A DNA stretch of 64,000 nt from Schaalia sp. 19OD2882 (GTDB lineage: Bacteria; Actinomycetota; Actinomycetes; Actinomycetales; Actinomycetaceae). Numbering within the stretch: the first letter of the stretch is position 1; each line of letters begins with the position of its first letter. This document shows, piece after piece, positions 35,276-51,373 of this stretch. The stretch spans positions 1,860,001 through 1,924,000 of the forward strand of contig NZ_CP065521.1 in NCBI RefSeq assembly GCF_018986735.1, written 5' to 3'. Position numbers and translations under genes: made by a program. Under the pieces are notes generated by a model. It was given only the letters and a program-made list of their open reading frames with translations, had not been told where the DNA came from and did no database searches.

Positions 35276-36330
35276 TCTAGGTACTCGTTCGTCACGAGGT
35301 CGTCCACCTTCGGCGCCACTGTCACGGGGGCTCCCGTGGAGTCGACCAAGTAGCCCTTGTCGACGAGGTGGTCGAGGTAGGCCTGCCAGGCATCACGGTC
35401 GCAGCGCCCCACCCGCCCGTCCTCGTCGGGCCAGTACTCGGTGGACAGAAGCTGCTGGGAACACCGGGCCAATTCGGGGTCGATCTTGGCCTGCGGGTTG
35501 GCGGCGACGAGCACGTCGGCCGTGCCCGCCGGGTCCTTGACGGCGTCCTCGTACCCCCGGCGGGTGGCGCGCAGGAACCTTCGGGCCACCTGGCTGTGGT
35601 CCGCCAGGTAGGTGCGGGTCGAGGCGATCCCGACCTCGGAGGGCACCAGGGGCACGCCGAAGTCCGCCGGGCGGAAGAATCGCAGGGGTGTGCCGCGCAG
35701 GTCGGCCTCGATCCCCTCCCAAGTGACCAGGCCCTGCGCGAAGTCGGCGGTGCCGGAGTGGACGGCCTCGTAGGCGCTGGTGCCCAGCATCACCTGGTCG
35801 AAGGTGCCCGTGCCACCGTCGGCGCGGATCATCTCGCGGACGGAGCCGACCAGTTCGGAGGAGCCCCAGGAGGCGAAGGTCCTGCCATCCAGGTCCTTGG
35901 GTGAGGAGATCGACGGATTGTCGGCCTTGACGGCGATCGCCACGGCGGGTTTGCGCATGAGGGTCAGGACCATCTGGACGTCCTGGCCGTTGACATTGGC
36001 CTGCGTGGTCCACGGCGCACCGGAGAAGCCGAAGTCGGCGCCGCCGGTGGCCAGGACGGCTTCGACCCCCGCCTTGTTGAAGGGCAGGATCTCGACCTCC
36101 AGGTTCTCCTGCCGGTAGTAGCCGCGTTCCTGGGCGACGAAGACTCCCGTGTGGTTGGTGTTCGGTGTCCAGTCCAGGACGATCCTCACCTTCGCAGGCT
36201 CGGCGCTCCGGGCCCCGGAGGCGTCGGGGGTCACGGGCGCCCCGGCGGTGCAGGATCCGAGGAGTCCTGTGAGCAGCGCGGGCAGGAGCGCCAGGGCGGC
36301 CAACGGTGTCAGGCGGCGCGTACGGGTCAT
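35272..36330 (-). CDS. NMT1/THI5-like lipoprotein, thiamine-precursor binding (ThiY-like)
   Basis: 352 residues. Lipoprotein signal with lipobox LLGSC (Cys about 27). NMT1/THI5 domain: VRIVLDWTPNTNHTGVFVAQ, RGYYRQENLEVEI, GADFGFSGAPWTTQAN, and a C-terminal part with TRRGYEDAVKDP and SQQLLSTEYW. It captures formyl-aminopyrimidine or HMP-type precursors for the ABC importer encoded next. Its ATG overlaps the kinase stop (ATGA), so the operon is translationally coupled throughout. Confidence 0.88.
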   Translation of the reverse strand: MTRTRRLTPLAALALLPALLTGLLGSCTAGAPVTPDASGARSAEPAKVRIVLDWTPNTNHTGVFVAQERGYYRQENLEVEILPFNKAGVEAVLATGGADFGFSGAPWTTQANVNGQDVQMVLTLMRKPAVAIAVKADNPSISSPKDLDGRTFASWGSSELVGSVREMIRADGGTGTFDQVMLGTSAYEAVHSGTADFAQGLVTWEGIEADLRGTPLRFFRPADFGVPLVPSEVGIASTRTYLADHSQVARRFLRATRRGYEDAVKDPAGTADVLVAANPQAKIDPELARCSQQLLSTEYWPDEDGRVGRCDRDAWQAYLDHLVDKGYLVDSTGAPVTVAPKVDDLVTNEYLE

Positions 36331-37520
36331 CGGTGGTCTCTCCTTTCGGGCGATGCGGGCCCCTCGGGCAGGTCGCACATCAGAGTGCCGAGCCAGGCGG
36401 TGAACTGCCGGCCCTGGGGGCACGTGAACCAGGTGGTGTGCGCGCCGAGGAACACGTCGAGGGCCCAGCGTGCCGAGGCCTCGTTGCCGAGGACCCCCCA
36501 CTGGTACTCGATGACATTGAGGGCGAACTCGGACTGGACGACGGGCATGATGGCCGGCAGGGCGGCGCGCTCGGCCGGGTCCAGTGGGCGCACCTCGTGC
36601 CAGCCGCGCACGAGAGCCTCGGCGATGTCACGACGCACGGCATCAGTGCGCCCGTTCATGATCTCCAGCCATTCGAAGGCGTTGCGTTCGACCATGACCG
36701 CCAGGTCCAGGACGGCGACATTGCGGTCGGCCAGGCCGAAGTCGACGAGGTCGCACACCCCGTCCTCGTCCCAGAAGGCGTTGGAGACGTGCAGGTCTCC
36801 GTGGGTCCATTGGGTGGGCATGTCGGCCAGGTGACCGTTCAGGCGGGCAGCCGCCTCGAAGTGGGGAGCCATCACCGAGTCGACGTCCGCGCCGAGGAGC
36901 TCGAACACCTCGGTGACCGCGCGGTGGCGGCCGAGCCATTCGTGGACGCGGCCGCGCGGGTCCGCGTCGGCCAACAGGTCCAGGCGGCTCTGGTAGATGG
37001 CGTCGGCCTGGCGCGGCTGATCGAAGGAGGCCGAAGCCAGGGCCATCTCCGCTCCCGCCCTGCCCAGGGCGTGGGCGTCCGCGGTGCTCCGGGGAGGCTG
37101 CCAGGAGTGGGTCAGGCGGTAGCGGTCCTCGCCGCGGGCGGCCCCGCACACCTCCCAGATTCCGTCCTCGCAGGTCATGGCGGTCCTACCGGATGAGAAG
37201 GGGAGGAAGCGCGGGGTGGGTACACCGTGGTCGGCCAGGTGGGCGACAAAGCGGTGGGTGGCTTCCAGGTGTGCGGGGCGCACGCTGGCGTGGCCGTAGC
37301 GTTTGAGGAAGAGGGGACCGGCGTCGGTGTCGACCAAGGAGGCGGCGGCCATGGGCCGCGAGGAGACGGTGAGGACCCGTGTGGCGCGCACCGGGCTGGC
37401 GAGTGCCCCCAGGACGGCCCCTGCGGCCTCACGGGTGATGACCGGCCACACGGGATCGACCACGCTCATCTGCGGGTCGTCGCCGGGAAGGCGGTCGGGA
37501 AGCCGACTGCTGGTGTCCAT
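36327..37520 (-). CDS. APH/choline-kinase-fold phosphotransferase, thiamine-related
   Basis: 397 residues. Catalytic loop WTHGDLHVSNAFWDEDGVCD (HGDxxxxN) near residue 245 and the metal-binding DFGLADRN that follows, as in aminoglycoside/homoserine/thiamine kinases. Start ATG at 37520 has GGAGGGGAC just upstream; a GTG frame at 37553 extends into the riboswitch expression platform and is less likely. As first gene behind a TPP riboswitch it probably phosphorylates a thiamine-related compound, but which one cannot be told; E. coli ThiK is the analogy. Confidence 0.78.
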   Translation of the reverse strand: MDTSSRLPDRLPGDDPQMSVVDPVWPVITREAAGAVLGALASPVRATRVLTVSSRPMAAASLVDTDAGPLFLKRYGHASVRPAHLEATHRFVAHLADHGVPTPRFLPFSSGRTAMTCEDGIWEVCGAARGEDRYRLTHSWQPPRSTADAHALGRAGAEMALASASFDQPRQADAIYQSRLDLLADADPRGRVHEWLGRHRAVTEVFELLGADVDSVMAPHFEAAARLNGHLADMPTQWTHGDLHVSNAFWDEDGVCDLVDFGLADRNVAVLDLAVMVERNAFEWLEIMNGRTDAVRRDIAEALVRGWHEVRPLDPAERAALPAIMPVVQSEFALNVIEYQWGVLGNEASARWALDVFLGAHTTWFTCPQGRQFTAWLGTLMCDLPEGPASPERRDHR

Positions 37521-37567
37521 GTCCCCTCCGAGGTCGCGTGCGAGCACGGACACCCGTGGGGGTGGAC
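37521..37567 (-). promoter_or_regulatory. Riboswitch expression platform and ribosome site
   Basis: Between the aptamer and the ATG, the strong ribosome site GGAGG at 37525-37530 is only 40 nt from the aptamer end. There is no U-tract, so translational control is more likely than termination. Confidence 0.4.
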
Positions 37568-37657
37568 TTGCGTCCCTTCGCTGGCATGACCCAGATCAGG
37601 TTCACCGGTCGGAGGCTCGACCTCCCTCTCAGCCCTTGGATGAGGGCTCCCGTGCAA
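37568..37657 (-). ncRNA. TPP (THI-box) riboswitch
   Basis: On the minus strand the conserved elements occur in order: GGGAGCCC near the 5' end, GGGCTGAGAGGGAGG (the CUGAGA box), CCGACCGGTGAACCTGATC (ACCUGAUC box), GGGTCATGCCAGCGAAGGGA. P1 is closed by TTGC/GCAA at 37658 and 37568. This directly shows the downstream genes are repressed by thiamine pyrophosphate. Confidence 0.95.
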
Positions 37658-37705
37658 TGTCCTTCAACGATAGGCGCAGTGTGCGCCGGGAGACAACCCC
37701 GCCCG

Positions 37706-38764
37706 TCAGTGGACCAGGGCGGCGATCGCGTCGCCGATCTGACTGGTCGAACGCACCAAGGGCGCTCCTGCCGCAGCCGCAGTCGCCCGGGCCGCCATGT
37801 CCGCCTCGATGGCGGCTTCGATGCGGCGGGCAGGGGCCGCGTGTCCGAGATGGTCGAGCATGAGGGCCACCGAGCTGATGGTGGCCGTCGGGTCGGCCTT
37901 GCCCTGCCCCGCAATGTCGGGGGCGGAGCCGTGGACGGGTTCGAACATCGAGGGGAAGACGCCATCGGGGTTGATGTTTCCGGAGGCCGCCAGACCGATG
38001 CCGCCGGTGACGGCCCCGGCCTCGTCGGTGAGGATGTCACCGAAGAGGTTGTCGGTGACGATGACGTCGAAACGCTGGGGGTCGGTCACCAGGTGGATGG
38101 TGGCGGCGTCCACGTGACAGTAGTCGACGCTGACCTGGGGGTAGTGGGCGGCCACCGCCTCGACGGTGCGGCGCCACAGGTGTCCGGCGTGGACCAGAAC
38201 ATTGTGCTTGTGGACCAGGGTCAGGTGCTTGGCGGGGCGCGAGGCGGCCTTGGCGAAGGCGTAGCGGACCACGCGTTCCACGCCGTGAGCGGTGTTGACG
38301 GAGACTTCGGTGGCGATCTCGTGGGGGGTGCCGACCCTCACGGCTCCCCCGTTGCCGCAGTACAGGCCTTCGGTGCCTTCGCGTACGACGACGAAGTCGA
38401 TGTCGCCCGGGTTGGCCAGGGGGCTGGGCACGCCCTCGTGGTACTTCGAGGGGCGCAGGTTGACGTAGTGGTCGAGGGCGAAGCGGAGCCTGAGCAGCAG
38501 CCCGCGCTCCAGCACACCGGAGGGCACGCTGGGGTCTCCGACGGCTCCGAGGAGGATCGCGTCGTGACCCTTGATGGCCTCCAGGTCCGCGTCGGTCAGG
38601 GTCTCGCCGGTGCGGTGCCAGCGATCGGCGCCCAAGTCGTAGTGGGTGGTGGTGAACTCCACTCCGGTGCCGGCCAGTGCCGCAGCCAGGACCTTCAGTC
38701 CCTCGGGCACGACCTCCTTGCCAATGCCGTCGCCGGGAATCACTGCCAGATCAAGAATCGTCAT
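37706..38764 (-). CDS. leuB: 3-isopropylmalate dehydrogenase
   Basis: 352 residues. Isocitrate/isopropylmalate dehydrogenase fold: [29 protein letters not shown], the Tyr of [29 protein letters not shown] with the active lysine, [28 protein letters not shown] with the metal aspartates, and [14 protein letters not shown]. Start ATG at 38764; the open frame to 38854 is spurious. It oxidises 3-isopropylmalate in leucine synthesis and the methylmalate step of the citramalate route to isoleucine. It lies 138 bp downstream of ilvC. Confidence 0.97.
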   Translation of the reverse strand: MTILDLAVIPGDGIGKEVVPEGLKVLAAALAGTGVEFTTTHYDLGADRWHRTGETLTDADLEAIKGHDAILLGAVGDPSVPSGVLERGLLLRLRFALDHYVNLRPSKYHEGVPSPLANPGDIDFVVVREGTEGLYCGNGGAVRVGTPHEIATEVSVNTAHGVERVVRYAFAKAASRPAKHLTLVHKHNVLVHAGHLWRRTVEAVAAHYPQVSVDYCHVDAATIHLVTDPQRFDVIVTDNLFGDILTDEAGAVTGGIGLAASGNINPDGVFPSMFEPVHGSAPDIAGQGKADPTATISSVALMLDHLGHAAPARRIEAAIEADMAARATAAAAGAPLVRSTSQIGDAIAALVH

Positions 38765-38901
38765 GGCAGCATTCAACCCGCCGCCCGGCGCCCCCTTCCG
38801 GAGCGTCCACCCGTTGGTCCGAGGAGGTCGGCGCCGACTCCGAAGGGCCCGCATCCGGCGGTGGGATCCACCGGACGCGGGCCCCGGGCCTTCAGTGGGG
38901 G

Positions 38902-40442
<1,541 letters not shown>

Positions 40443-40444
40443 TG

Positions 40445-42208
40445 TCAGTCCTCCACTTCCCAGTCGGGCGCCATGCCCTGGGCATAGCGGATCTCGTCAT
40501 TGGACACTCCTGCCGCGACCATCGGCCACACCATCGCATCCTTGGAGACGCGGAAGTCGATGAGGACCGGGCGGTCGTTGATCGACATGGCCCACTCGAT
40601 GGCCTCGTCGACCTCGTCGATGCTGCGCACGGTCCGCGCCGCCGCACCGTAGGCGGTGGCCAGCATCTCGAAGTTGGGGACCTGGTCCCCCTCGACGGGG
40701 TTCAGCGTGGTGTTCGAGTAGCGCTGCCCGTAGAACAGTGACTGCCACTGGCGCACCATGCCCAGCACTGAGTTGTTGATGAGGCACACCTTGATGGGGA
40801 TGCCGTTGACGGTGCAGGTGGCCAACTCCTGGTTGGTCATCTGGAAGGACCCGTCACCGTCGATGGCCCACACCACCTGGTCCGGGGCTCCCACCCGGGC
40901 ACCCATGGCCGCAGGGATCGCGAAGCCCATGGTTCCCAGCCCGCACGAGGACAGGAAGTGGCGGGGGTGTTCGCAGCCGATGAACTGGGCGGCCCACATC
41001 TGGTGCTGTCCGACACCGGTGACGTAGATGGCGTCGGGGCCGGCGATGCGCGACAGTCGGGTGAGCACGTCCTGCGGGGCCATCATGGAGTCGCTGGGCT
41101 GGGCCCACCCCATCGGGTACTTCCTGCGCAGGCGGTCCAGGTAGCGCCACCAGCCGGACAGGTCGGCCTTGCCCGTTTCGGCCTGGGCGGCGGGGAAGGC
41201 GTCGACCAGTGCGTCCGTGACCAGGGCGAGGTCGCCGACGATGGGCACGTCGGCGACCCTGTTCTTCGAGATCTCGGCCGCGTCGATGTCGACGTGGACG
41301 ACCTTGGCCCGGGGGGCGAAGGAGTCGAGGTTGCCGGTGACCCGGTCGTCGAAACGCGCCCCGAGGGCGACGATGAGATCCGCGCGCTGCAGGGCGCCGA
41401 CGGCCGCGACGGTGCCGTGCATGCCGGGCATGCCGAGGTTGTGCCGGTCGGAGTCGGGGAAAGCGCCGCGCGCCGCCAAGGTGGTGACCACGGGGGCGTC
41501 GGAGAGTTCGACGAGGCGGGCAAGGGCGTGGCTGGCGCCGGAGCGGATCATGCCGCCTCCGACGTAGAAGACGGGCGCCTGGGCGGTGGCCAGTTCCTTG
41601 GCGGCGGCCCGCACCTGCTTCATGTGGGGCTTGCCGGCAGGGCGGTATCCGGGCAGGTCCAGGGTGGGTGGCCAGTGGAACTCCATGGTGGCGTTCTGCG
41701 CGGACTTGGTGATGTCGACGAGGACGGGGCCCGGTCGGCCAGTGGCGGCCAGGTGGAAGGCCTCCGCGATGCGGGCGGGGATGTCCTGGGCGCGGGTGAC
41801 GAGGAAGGAGTGCTTCGTCACGGGCACGGAGGCGCCGACGATGTCGGCCTCCTGGAAGGCGTCGGTGCCGATGAGGGAGGCGCCGACCTGGCCGGAGATG
41901 ACGACGATCGGCACGGAGTCCATGTTCGCGTCGGCCAGTGCCGTCATGACATTCGTGGCCGCGGGGCCCGAGGTGACGATCGCACAGCCGACCTTTCCGG
42001 AGGCCAGTGCGTAGCCTTCGGCGGCGTGGCCCGCCCCCTGCTCGTGGCGCACGAGGATGTGGCGCAGCGAGGAACTCATCAGGGGGTCGTAGGTGGGCAG
42101 GATCGCACCGCCCGGCATTCCGAAGACGTCGGTGACGCCCAGGGCTTCGAGGGTGGCGACGATGGCGGCGGCGCCGGTCATCGTCCGGGTGTTGTCAGTG
42201 TCGTTCAC
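40445..42208 (-). CDS. ilvB: Acetolactate synthase large (catalytic) subunit
   Basis: 587 residues. ThDP enzyme: [15 protein letters not shown], catalytic Glu in [13 protein letters not shown] near residue 60, FAD-binding middle domain [12 protein letters not shown], and the ThDP Mg motif [15 protein letters not shown] (GDG near 450) with [13 protein letters not shown]. It makes acetolactate and 2-aceto-2-hydroxybutyrate, the first common step. First gene of the ilvB-ilvN-ilvC-leuB run, and preceded by a leader-peptide attenuator at 42245-42371. Confidence 0.97.
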   Translation of the reverse strand: MNDTDNTRTMTGAAAIVATLEALGVTDVFGMPGGAILPTYDPLMSSSLRHILVRHEQGAGHAAEGYALASGKVGCAIVTSGPAATNVMTALADANMDSVPIVVISGQVGASLIGTDAFQEADIVGASVPVTKHSFLVTRAQDIPARIAEAFHLAATGRPGPVLVDITKSAQNATMEFHWPPTLDLPGYRPAGKPHMKQVRAAAKELATAQAPVFYVGGGMIRSGASHALARLVELSDAPVVTTLAARGAFPDSDRHNLGMPGMHGTVAAVGALQRADLIVALGARFDDRVTGNLDSFAPRAKVVHVDIDAAEISKNRVADVPIVGDLALVTDALVDAFPAAQAETGKADLSGWWRYLDRLRRKYPMGWAQPSDSMMAPQDVLTRLSRIAGPDAIYVTGVGQHQMWAAQFIGCEHPRHFLSSCGLGTMGFAIPAAMGARVGAPDQVVWAIDGDGSFQMTNQELATCTVNGIPIKVCLINNSVLGMVRQWQSLFYGQRYSNTTLNPVEGDQVPNFEMLATAYGAAARTVRSIDEVDEAIEWAMSINDRPVLIDFRVSKDAMVWPMVAAGVSNDEIRYAQGMAPDWEVED

Positions 42209-42244
42209 CAGGGTGTCCTCTCAGGTGGAAGGGCGAGTCCCATG

Positions 42245-42275
42245 AAAAAGCCCCCTCCGCGGCTGAGGCGTGGGG
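42245..42275 (-). terminator. Attenuator hairpin with U-tract before ilvB
   Basis: On the minus strand the CC/GAGG-rich hairpin around CCTCAGCCGCGGAGG is followed by GGGCTTTTT. It ends 37 bp before the ilvB start. It lies just downstream of the leader peptide and would terminate unless the ribosome stalls. Stem pairing is only moderate by eye. Confidence 0.45.
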
Positions 42276-42299
42276 ACAAGGCGTGCGATCCACCCGTTT

Positions 42300-42371
42300 T
42301 CACACGGCAGGAACCGCACGCCCTGCTACGAGGACGAGGGCGGCGGAGCCGGCGATGCGAATGTCGAGCAC
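42300..42371 (-). CDS. ilvL: Branched-chain amino-acid leader peptide (attenuation)
   Basis: A 23-residue frame from a GTG at 42371 to a TGA at 42302-42300. It begins MLDIRIAG and contains ALVLVAGRAV: seven Val/Leu/Ile in 13 residues, in a window that would otherwise not be expected to code. It stands upstream of ilvB with a U-tract hairpin between. This is the arrangement seen in corynebacterial and enteric ilvBN operons, where shortage of charged tRNA stalls the ribosome. The GTG start is not confirmed by a strong ribosome site. Confidence 0.6.
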   Translation of the reverse strand: MLDIRIAGSAALVLVAGRAVPAV

Positions 42372-42578
42372 CCCACCACCGTAAGCGGGTGGCGGCCGCA
42401 CGTGCCTCTCGTCTCACACTTCGGGCCCACCCCGGGAAGGGCTGCTCCCCGGGCGCCCCGCGCCGGGGTGTGCAGGGCGGCCTTCGGCCCGTGTCCGGCT
42501 GGGACGATGGGCCGCCGATGGGCCCCGGACCCACTGGGATACTTGGGATGACATTCCTTTTCCACCTTCCTCACGATC

Positions 42579-44186
42579 TTGGAGCGAGTGACCGTGGTGC
42601 AAGTCTTCGAGGTGCTGTCCGAGCAGCCCGTACTCTTCCTCTTCCTTCTCATCGGCGTCGGCATGGCCTTCGGGCACCTGAAGATCAAGGGCGTGGGTCT
42701 GGGCGCCGCAGCGGTTCTCTTCCTCGCGATCGGACTGGCCGCATGGGCGAAGTCCTACGGCGTCGAATTGGAGGTCACCCGACAGCTCGGAACGCTCGGC
42801 CTGGCACTGTTCACCTTCGCCATCGGCATCAACTCGGGTGCGTCCTTCTTCCACAACCTGAAGTCCGCCATCGGCCCCCTGGTGACCATGGTCGCCCTCT
42901 ACGCGCTCACCGCCCTCGTCGGGGTCCAGGTCGGCCACCTGATGGGAATGGACACGGCCCTCATCGCCGGCACCTTCGCCGGCTCCGTCACCAACACCCC
43001 GGCCCTGGCCGCCGCAGGTGAGGCCTCGAACCAGCTGGATCGGGCCACGGTCGGCTATGCGATCGCCTACCTCTTCGGCGTCATCGGCATGATGATCGCC
43101 GCGACCCTGGCTCTGGCCTACGGCAAGAACGACCGGGACGCGCCCTCGCCCCTGGCCAACAGGACCATCCGCGTGGAGCGCGAGGACCACCCCTGCATCG
43201 GCGACATGGCGGAGAAGCTCGGAGGAAAGGTCACCTTCTCGCGTCTGCGCCGCGGAGAGACCGGCCCCATCTCACGCCCCTCCCTCACCGACACCCTGGA
43301 CCCGGGCGACCTCGTCACCGTCGTCGGCCCCCGCGAACTCGTGGCACGGGTGGCCACTGAACTCGGCCACGCATCCTCCCACTCCCTCATCCAGGACCGC
43401 ACCTACCTGGACTTCCGCCGCATGACGGTGTCCGACCCGAAGCTCGCGGGCCGCACGGTGGCAGATCTGGAGATGTCGAAGAAGTTCTCGGCGACCATCT
43501 CGCGTGTGCGTCGCGGCGACGTCGACATGGTGGCCGAGCCGGGCCTGGTCCTCCAACAGGGCGACCGAGTGCGCGTGGTGGCCCCGACCTCGAAGATGGC
43601 CGAGATCACGAAGTTCTTCGGCGACTCCGCGCGCGGTTTGTCCGACCTGAACCCCATCGCCCTGGGTTTGGGCATGGCGCTCGGAATTGCCATCGGCGAG
43701 CTGCCGATCCTCACGCCGACGGGCGCCTACTTCACGATCGGTTCGGCTGCCGGGACCCTGATCGTCGGCCTGGTCTTCGGCAGGATCGGACGCATCGGTT
43801 CCTTCGTCACGGCACTGCCCTTCACGGCCTGCCAGGTCATGGCCGAGCTCGGTCTGCTCATCTTCCTCGCACAGGCGGGCGCGAAGGCGGGCGGTCAGAT
43901 CATCGAGGCCTTCACCTCGGGCGCATGGCTGAACATCTTCATCCTGGGCTTCATCATGACCTCGATCATGGCCATCGGCCTGTACATCACCATGCGGTGG
44001 GTCTTCAAGATGGGTGGCACCCAACTTTCCGGTCTGCTGGGCGGGGCCCAGACCCAGCCGGCGGTCCTCGCATTCGTGAACTCGCGTACGAATGCCGACC
44101 CGCGCGTGTCCTTGGGCTACGCCTTGGTCTACCCGGTGGCGATGATCGCCAAGATCTTCGTCGCACAGGTCCTGGGCGGGCTCTGA
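42579..44186 (+). CDS. AspT/YidE-family transporter with TrkA-C regulatory domains
   Basis: 535 residues. Two hydrophobic halves (about 15-190 and 360-535) flank two TrkA-C/RCK-C domains (about 190-350: SLTDTLDPGDLVTVVGP and LVLQQGDRVRVVAP). The duplication with GTFAGSVTNTPALAAA and the pore-region GGAQTQPAVLAFVN fit the aspartate-alanine exchanger (AAEx) family: YidE, YbjL, AspT. It is divergent from ilvB. The start is uncertain: TTG at 42579 or GTG at 42594. Substrate not predictable; anion or amino acid antiport is likely. Confidence 0.82.
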   Translation: MERVTVVQVFEVLSEQPVLFLFLLIGVGMAFGHLKIKGVGLGAAAVLFLAIGLAAWAKSYGVELEVTRQLGTLGLALFTFAIGINSGASFFHNLKSAIGPLVTMVALYALTALVGVQVGHLMGMDTALIAGTFAGSVTNTPALAAAGEASNQLDRATVGYAIAYLFGVIGMMIAATLALAYGKNDRDAPSPLANRTIRVEREDHPCIGDMAEKLGGKVTFSRLRRGETGPISRPSLTDTLDPGDLVTVVGPRELVARVATELGHASSHSLIQDRTYLDFRRMTVSDPKLAGRTVADLEMSKKFSATISRVRRGDVDMVAEPGLVLQQGDRVRVVAPTSKMAEITKFFGDSARGLSDLNPIALGLGMALGIAIGELPILTPTGAYFTIGSAAGTLIVGLVFGRIGRIGSFVTALPFTACQVMAELGLLIFLAQAGAKAGGQIIEAFTSGAWLNIFILGFIMTSIMAIGLYITMRWVFKMGGTQLSGLLGGAQTQPAVLAFVNSRTNADPRVSLGYALVYPVAMIAKIFVAQVLGGL

Positions 44187-44201
44187 GTCTGCGGCACTGC
44201 A

Positions 44202-44241
44202 CCGCAACGGCCCGCCCCCCCGGGGGAGCGGGCCGTTGCGG
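44202..44241. terminator. Bidirectional terminator between convergent genes
   Basis: A perfect 13-bp stem CCGCAACGGCCCG (44202-44214) / CGGGCCGTTGCGG (44229-44241) with a further CCCCC/GGGGG inside. It serves the AspT-like gene (+) and thrE (-). Confidence 0.8.
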
Positions 44242-44261
44242 TTGGCGTTTCGTTCCCGGTT

Positions 44262-45662
44262 TCAGTCCTGCTGACCGACCCGGGGCAGGGCAAGCTGGGG
44301 TTCGACCAGCCACGTCCTGTCGGTGAGCATCCGCGAGACCGCCAGACCCACGCCGATCGCGGTGATCGAGAAGAGGACTGTGAAGATCGATCCGAAGGCC
44401 AGAGCCGTCTCTCCGTCATTGAGGTAGGCCAGTGAACGGTACAAGGGCACTCCGGGAATCATGATGACCACTGCCGGCACCGACAGGGTCACACGTGAGA
44501 AGCGAGTGCGACGTGCGATCTCGGCCGCGAGCAGGCCTGCCGCCAGCGCCGCCAGGCCCACCGCCGCCTGAACCGGCAGTTCCAATTCGTCCTGCAGGGC
44601 AAGTCGGCCCACATTGACCGTGGCGCCGATGACGGCCGCCGCGGCGCACACCTTGTACGGAGAGTTGAAGAGCATGGCGAATCCGAAGGAGGCCACGAAG
44701 CTCGCGAGGATCCGCAACAGGTACAGCACAAGTACGGGCAGTTCGTACACGAGGTTCGGGGTGACCGACCACTGGAAGGTTGCCGAGACGATCCACACGG
44801 CCATGCCGGCGCTGATGACCAGCAGGGCGACGTACACCAGGCGGGCGATGCCTCCCTGGAAGTCGTGGCGCACCAAGTCGATGATGCCGGTGACCAGCGG
44901 GAAGCCGGGCACCAGGAAGAGCATCGCGGAGATGAAACCCGCCTGGTGCGTGGGCTCAAGGTGCAGCCAGGTCTGTGCGGCGGCCACCGCGCCGATGTAG
45001 ATGAGGGCCGCCACTGCGCCGCTGGCCATCCACACGCCGAAGTGGTTCATGCGCCGGTGGAGCAGCTGACGGCGGACCCACTGCCCCGCGAAGGCCGCCA
45101 CGGCGACCACCAGGCATTCGACCCACCCGCCCTTGTTGAGGAATGAGAAGGCGGCGCAGGCAAGGCCCGAGGCCAGCGCGTTCTGCAGCCAGCCGTACAA
45201 AGGCTTGACCTTCTCGATCTCGTCCAGGTGGCGTTCGACGTCCTCCACCAGGACGCTGGTGCCCCTGATGGAACGTACGTAGTTGTTGAGGCGGTCGATC
45301 CGATCGGCGTTGACGCCCATCACGCGGTTCTCCGCGAGCTCCGTGCGGAAGGTGCCGTTTGCGTAGGCGGTGGCAACGATCTCCGTGTAGGTGACCTGGG
45401 CGTGGTGCTCCTCGATTCCCACGGCCTTGGCGAGCATCCGCATGGTGTCCTTGACGCGGAAAGCGCTGGCCCCCGAGGCCAGGAGCATCTGCCCCAAGCG
45501 AAGGACCACGCGGGACTGCACGGCCAGCCGGTCGTGGGCCCGCATGCGGTGGGTGGTCAATGTCGAGCTGGGGACCTGCAGCTCGGAACTCGGGGCATTG
45601 GTCGCGTTCGGTGCCTCGCCTTCGGCGGGCGTCATGTCATCGCTCTGATTCACGCTGGACAT
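44262..45662 (-). CDS. thrE: Threonine/serine exporter, ThrE family
   Basis: 466 residues. The N-terminal about 150 residues are soluble (YjjP-like, LRLGQMLLASGASAFRVKDTM), then about ten membrane helices (YjjP then YjjB parts fused, as in actinobacterial ThrE). It includes FLVPGFPLVTGIIDLVRHDF and VIMIPGVPLYRSLAYLNDG. ThrE exports threonine and serine. The first 40 residues are charged and variable. It ends against the terminator at 44202-44241. Confidence 0.9.
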   Translation of the reverse strand: MSSVNQSDDMTPAEGEAPNATNAPSSELQVPSSTLTTHRMRAHDRLAVQSRVVLRLGQMLLASGASAFRVKDTMRMLAKAVGIEEHHAQVTYTEIVATAYANGTFRTELAENRVMGVNADRIDRLNNYVRSIRGTSVLVEDVERHLDEIEKVKPLYGWLQNALASGLACAAFSFLNKGGWVECLVVAVAAFAGQWVRRQLLHRRMNHFGVWMASGAVAALIYIGAVAAAQTWLHLEPTHQAGFISAMLFLVPGFPLVTGIIDLVRHDFQGGIARLVYVALLVISAGMAVWIVSATFQWSVTPNLVYELPVLVLYLLRILASFVASFGFAMLFNSPYKVCAAAAVIGATVNVGRLALQDELELPVQAAVGLAALAAGLLAAEIARRTRFSRVTLSVPAVVIMIPGVPLYRSLAYLNDGETALAFGSIFTVLFSITAIGVGLAVSRMLTDRTWLVEPQLALPRVGQQD

Positions 45663-45820
45663 GGTGGCATTGCCCTTCCGTCCGGATCAGGGACGTGTGT
45701 CCGTGACCAAGGCGTGTCGAGGGTGGTGTTGGCGACAGAAGGACGCCAACACCAGATCCGCTCATTGCATCCGGTCGTGGGGGCATGGCGATCGTTGGTG
45801 TTGTTGTGTGGGTGTGGTTG

Positions 45821-45852
45821 TGGGGGCCCGGAGCGTGTGCTCTGGGCCCCCA
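45821..45852 (-). terminator. rrn operon terminator hairpin
   Basis: TGGGGGCCC (45821-45829) pairs with GGGCCCCCA (45844-45852), 14 bp with the inner part and one wobble. It lies 20 bp after 5S. No U-tract follows. Confidence 0.6.
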
Positions 45853-45869
45853 TGTTGGGTGGTTGTGTT

Positions 45870-45987
45870 GCGGTGGTGTCCTACTCTCCCACATCCTGTC
45901 GGGTGCAGTACCATCGGCGCTGTGGGGCTTAGCTTCCGGGTTCGGAATGGGTGCCGGGCGTTTCCCCCACGCCATGACCGCCGCAAT
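45870..45987 (-). rRNA. rrf: 5S ribosomal RNA
   Basis: The minus-strand sequence GCGGCGGTCATGGCGTGGG at the 5' side, CCCATTCCGAACCCGGAAG in the middle and GGGAGAGTAGGACACCACCG at the 3' end match bacterial 5S. Ends are approximate to a few bases. Confidence 0.95.
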
Positions 45988-46096
45988 GGTGTCAACCGTG
46001 TTCCACGCCCCCTGGTGTTGGGGGGTGTGGGTTGGTCGTGGTTTGTACAGTGGTTGTGAGCGGTGTTGTCCCGTGTCCCCCCACCGGGGTGGGGGT

Positions 46097-51036
<4,940 letters not shown>

Positions 51037-51373
51037 CTCGGAAAACCCCACCAACCAACCCCCCAAAACAAGAAAGCCAGCCAACAGGAATCCCAACCAA
51101 AAAACAACTCAAAACAAAAAACAGGCATAAACAAACAAACACGCTATCGAGTTCACAAACAACAACCACACAACCGAATCAGCAACTCACAAGCGCTTCT
51201 CCGAAAGGCGATCCGCGCCATGTTCCCGGGCCTTCGAGGCCCTGCCGTTCGGCGCAACGAGGAATACTTTAAGCAGGGTGTCGCGACCTCGTCAAATCAG
51301 TGACGGGTGAGGGTCGCCACACGCGTCCCCCACCCGTCGCCAGCGCCTTCACCCGGCGCACCGATCCGCAGCG
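51037..51373 (-). promoter_or_regulatory. rrn promoter and leader
   Basis: A strong promoter: -35 TTGACG (minus strand, 51295-51290) and -10 TAAAGT (51271-51266), 18 bp apart. In the A/C-rich leader, GAACTCGATAGCGTGTTTG (51154-51136) resembles the antitermination (boxA) region of actinobacterial rrn operons. Nothing else in this stretch. Confidence 0.65.
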
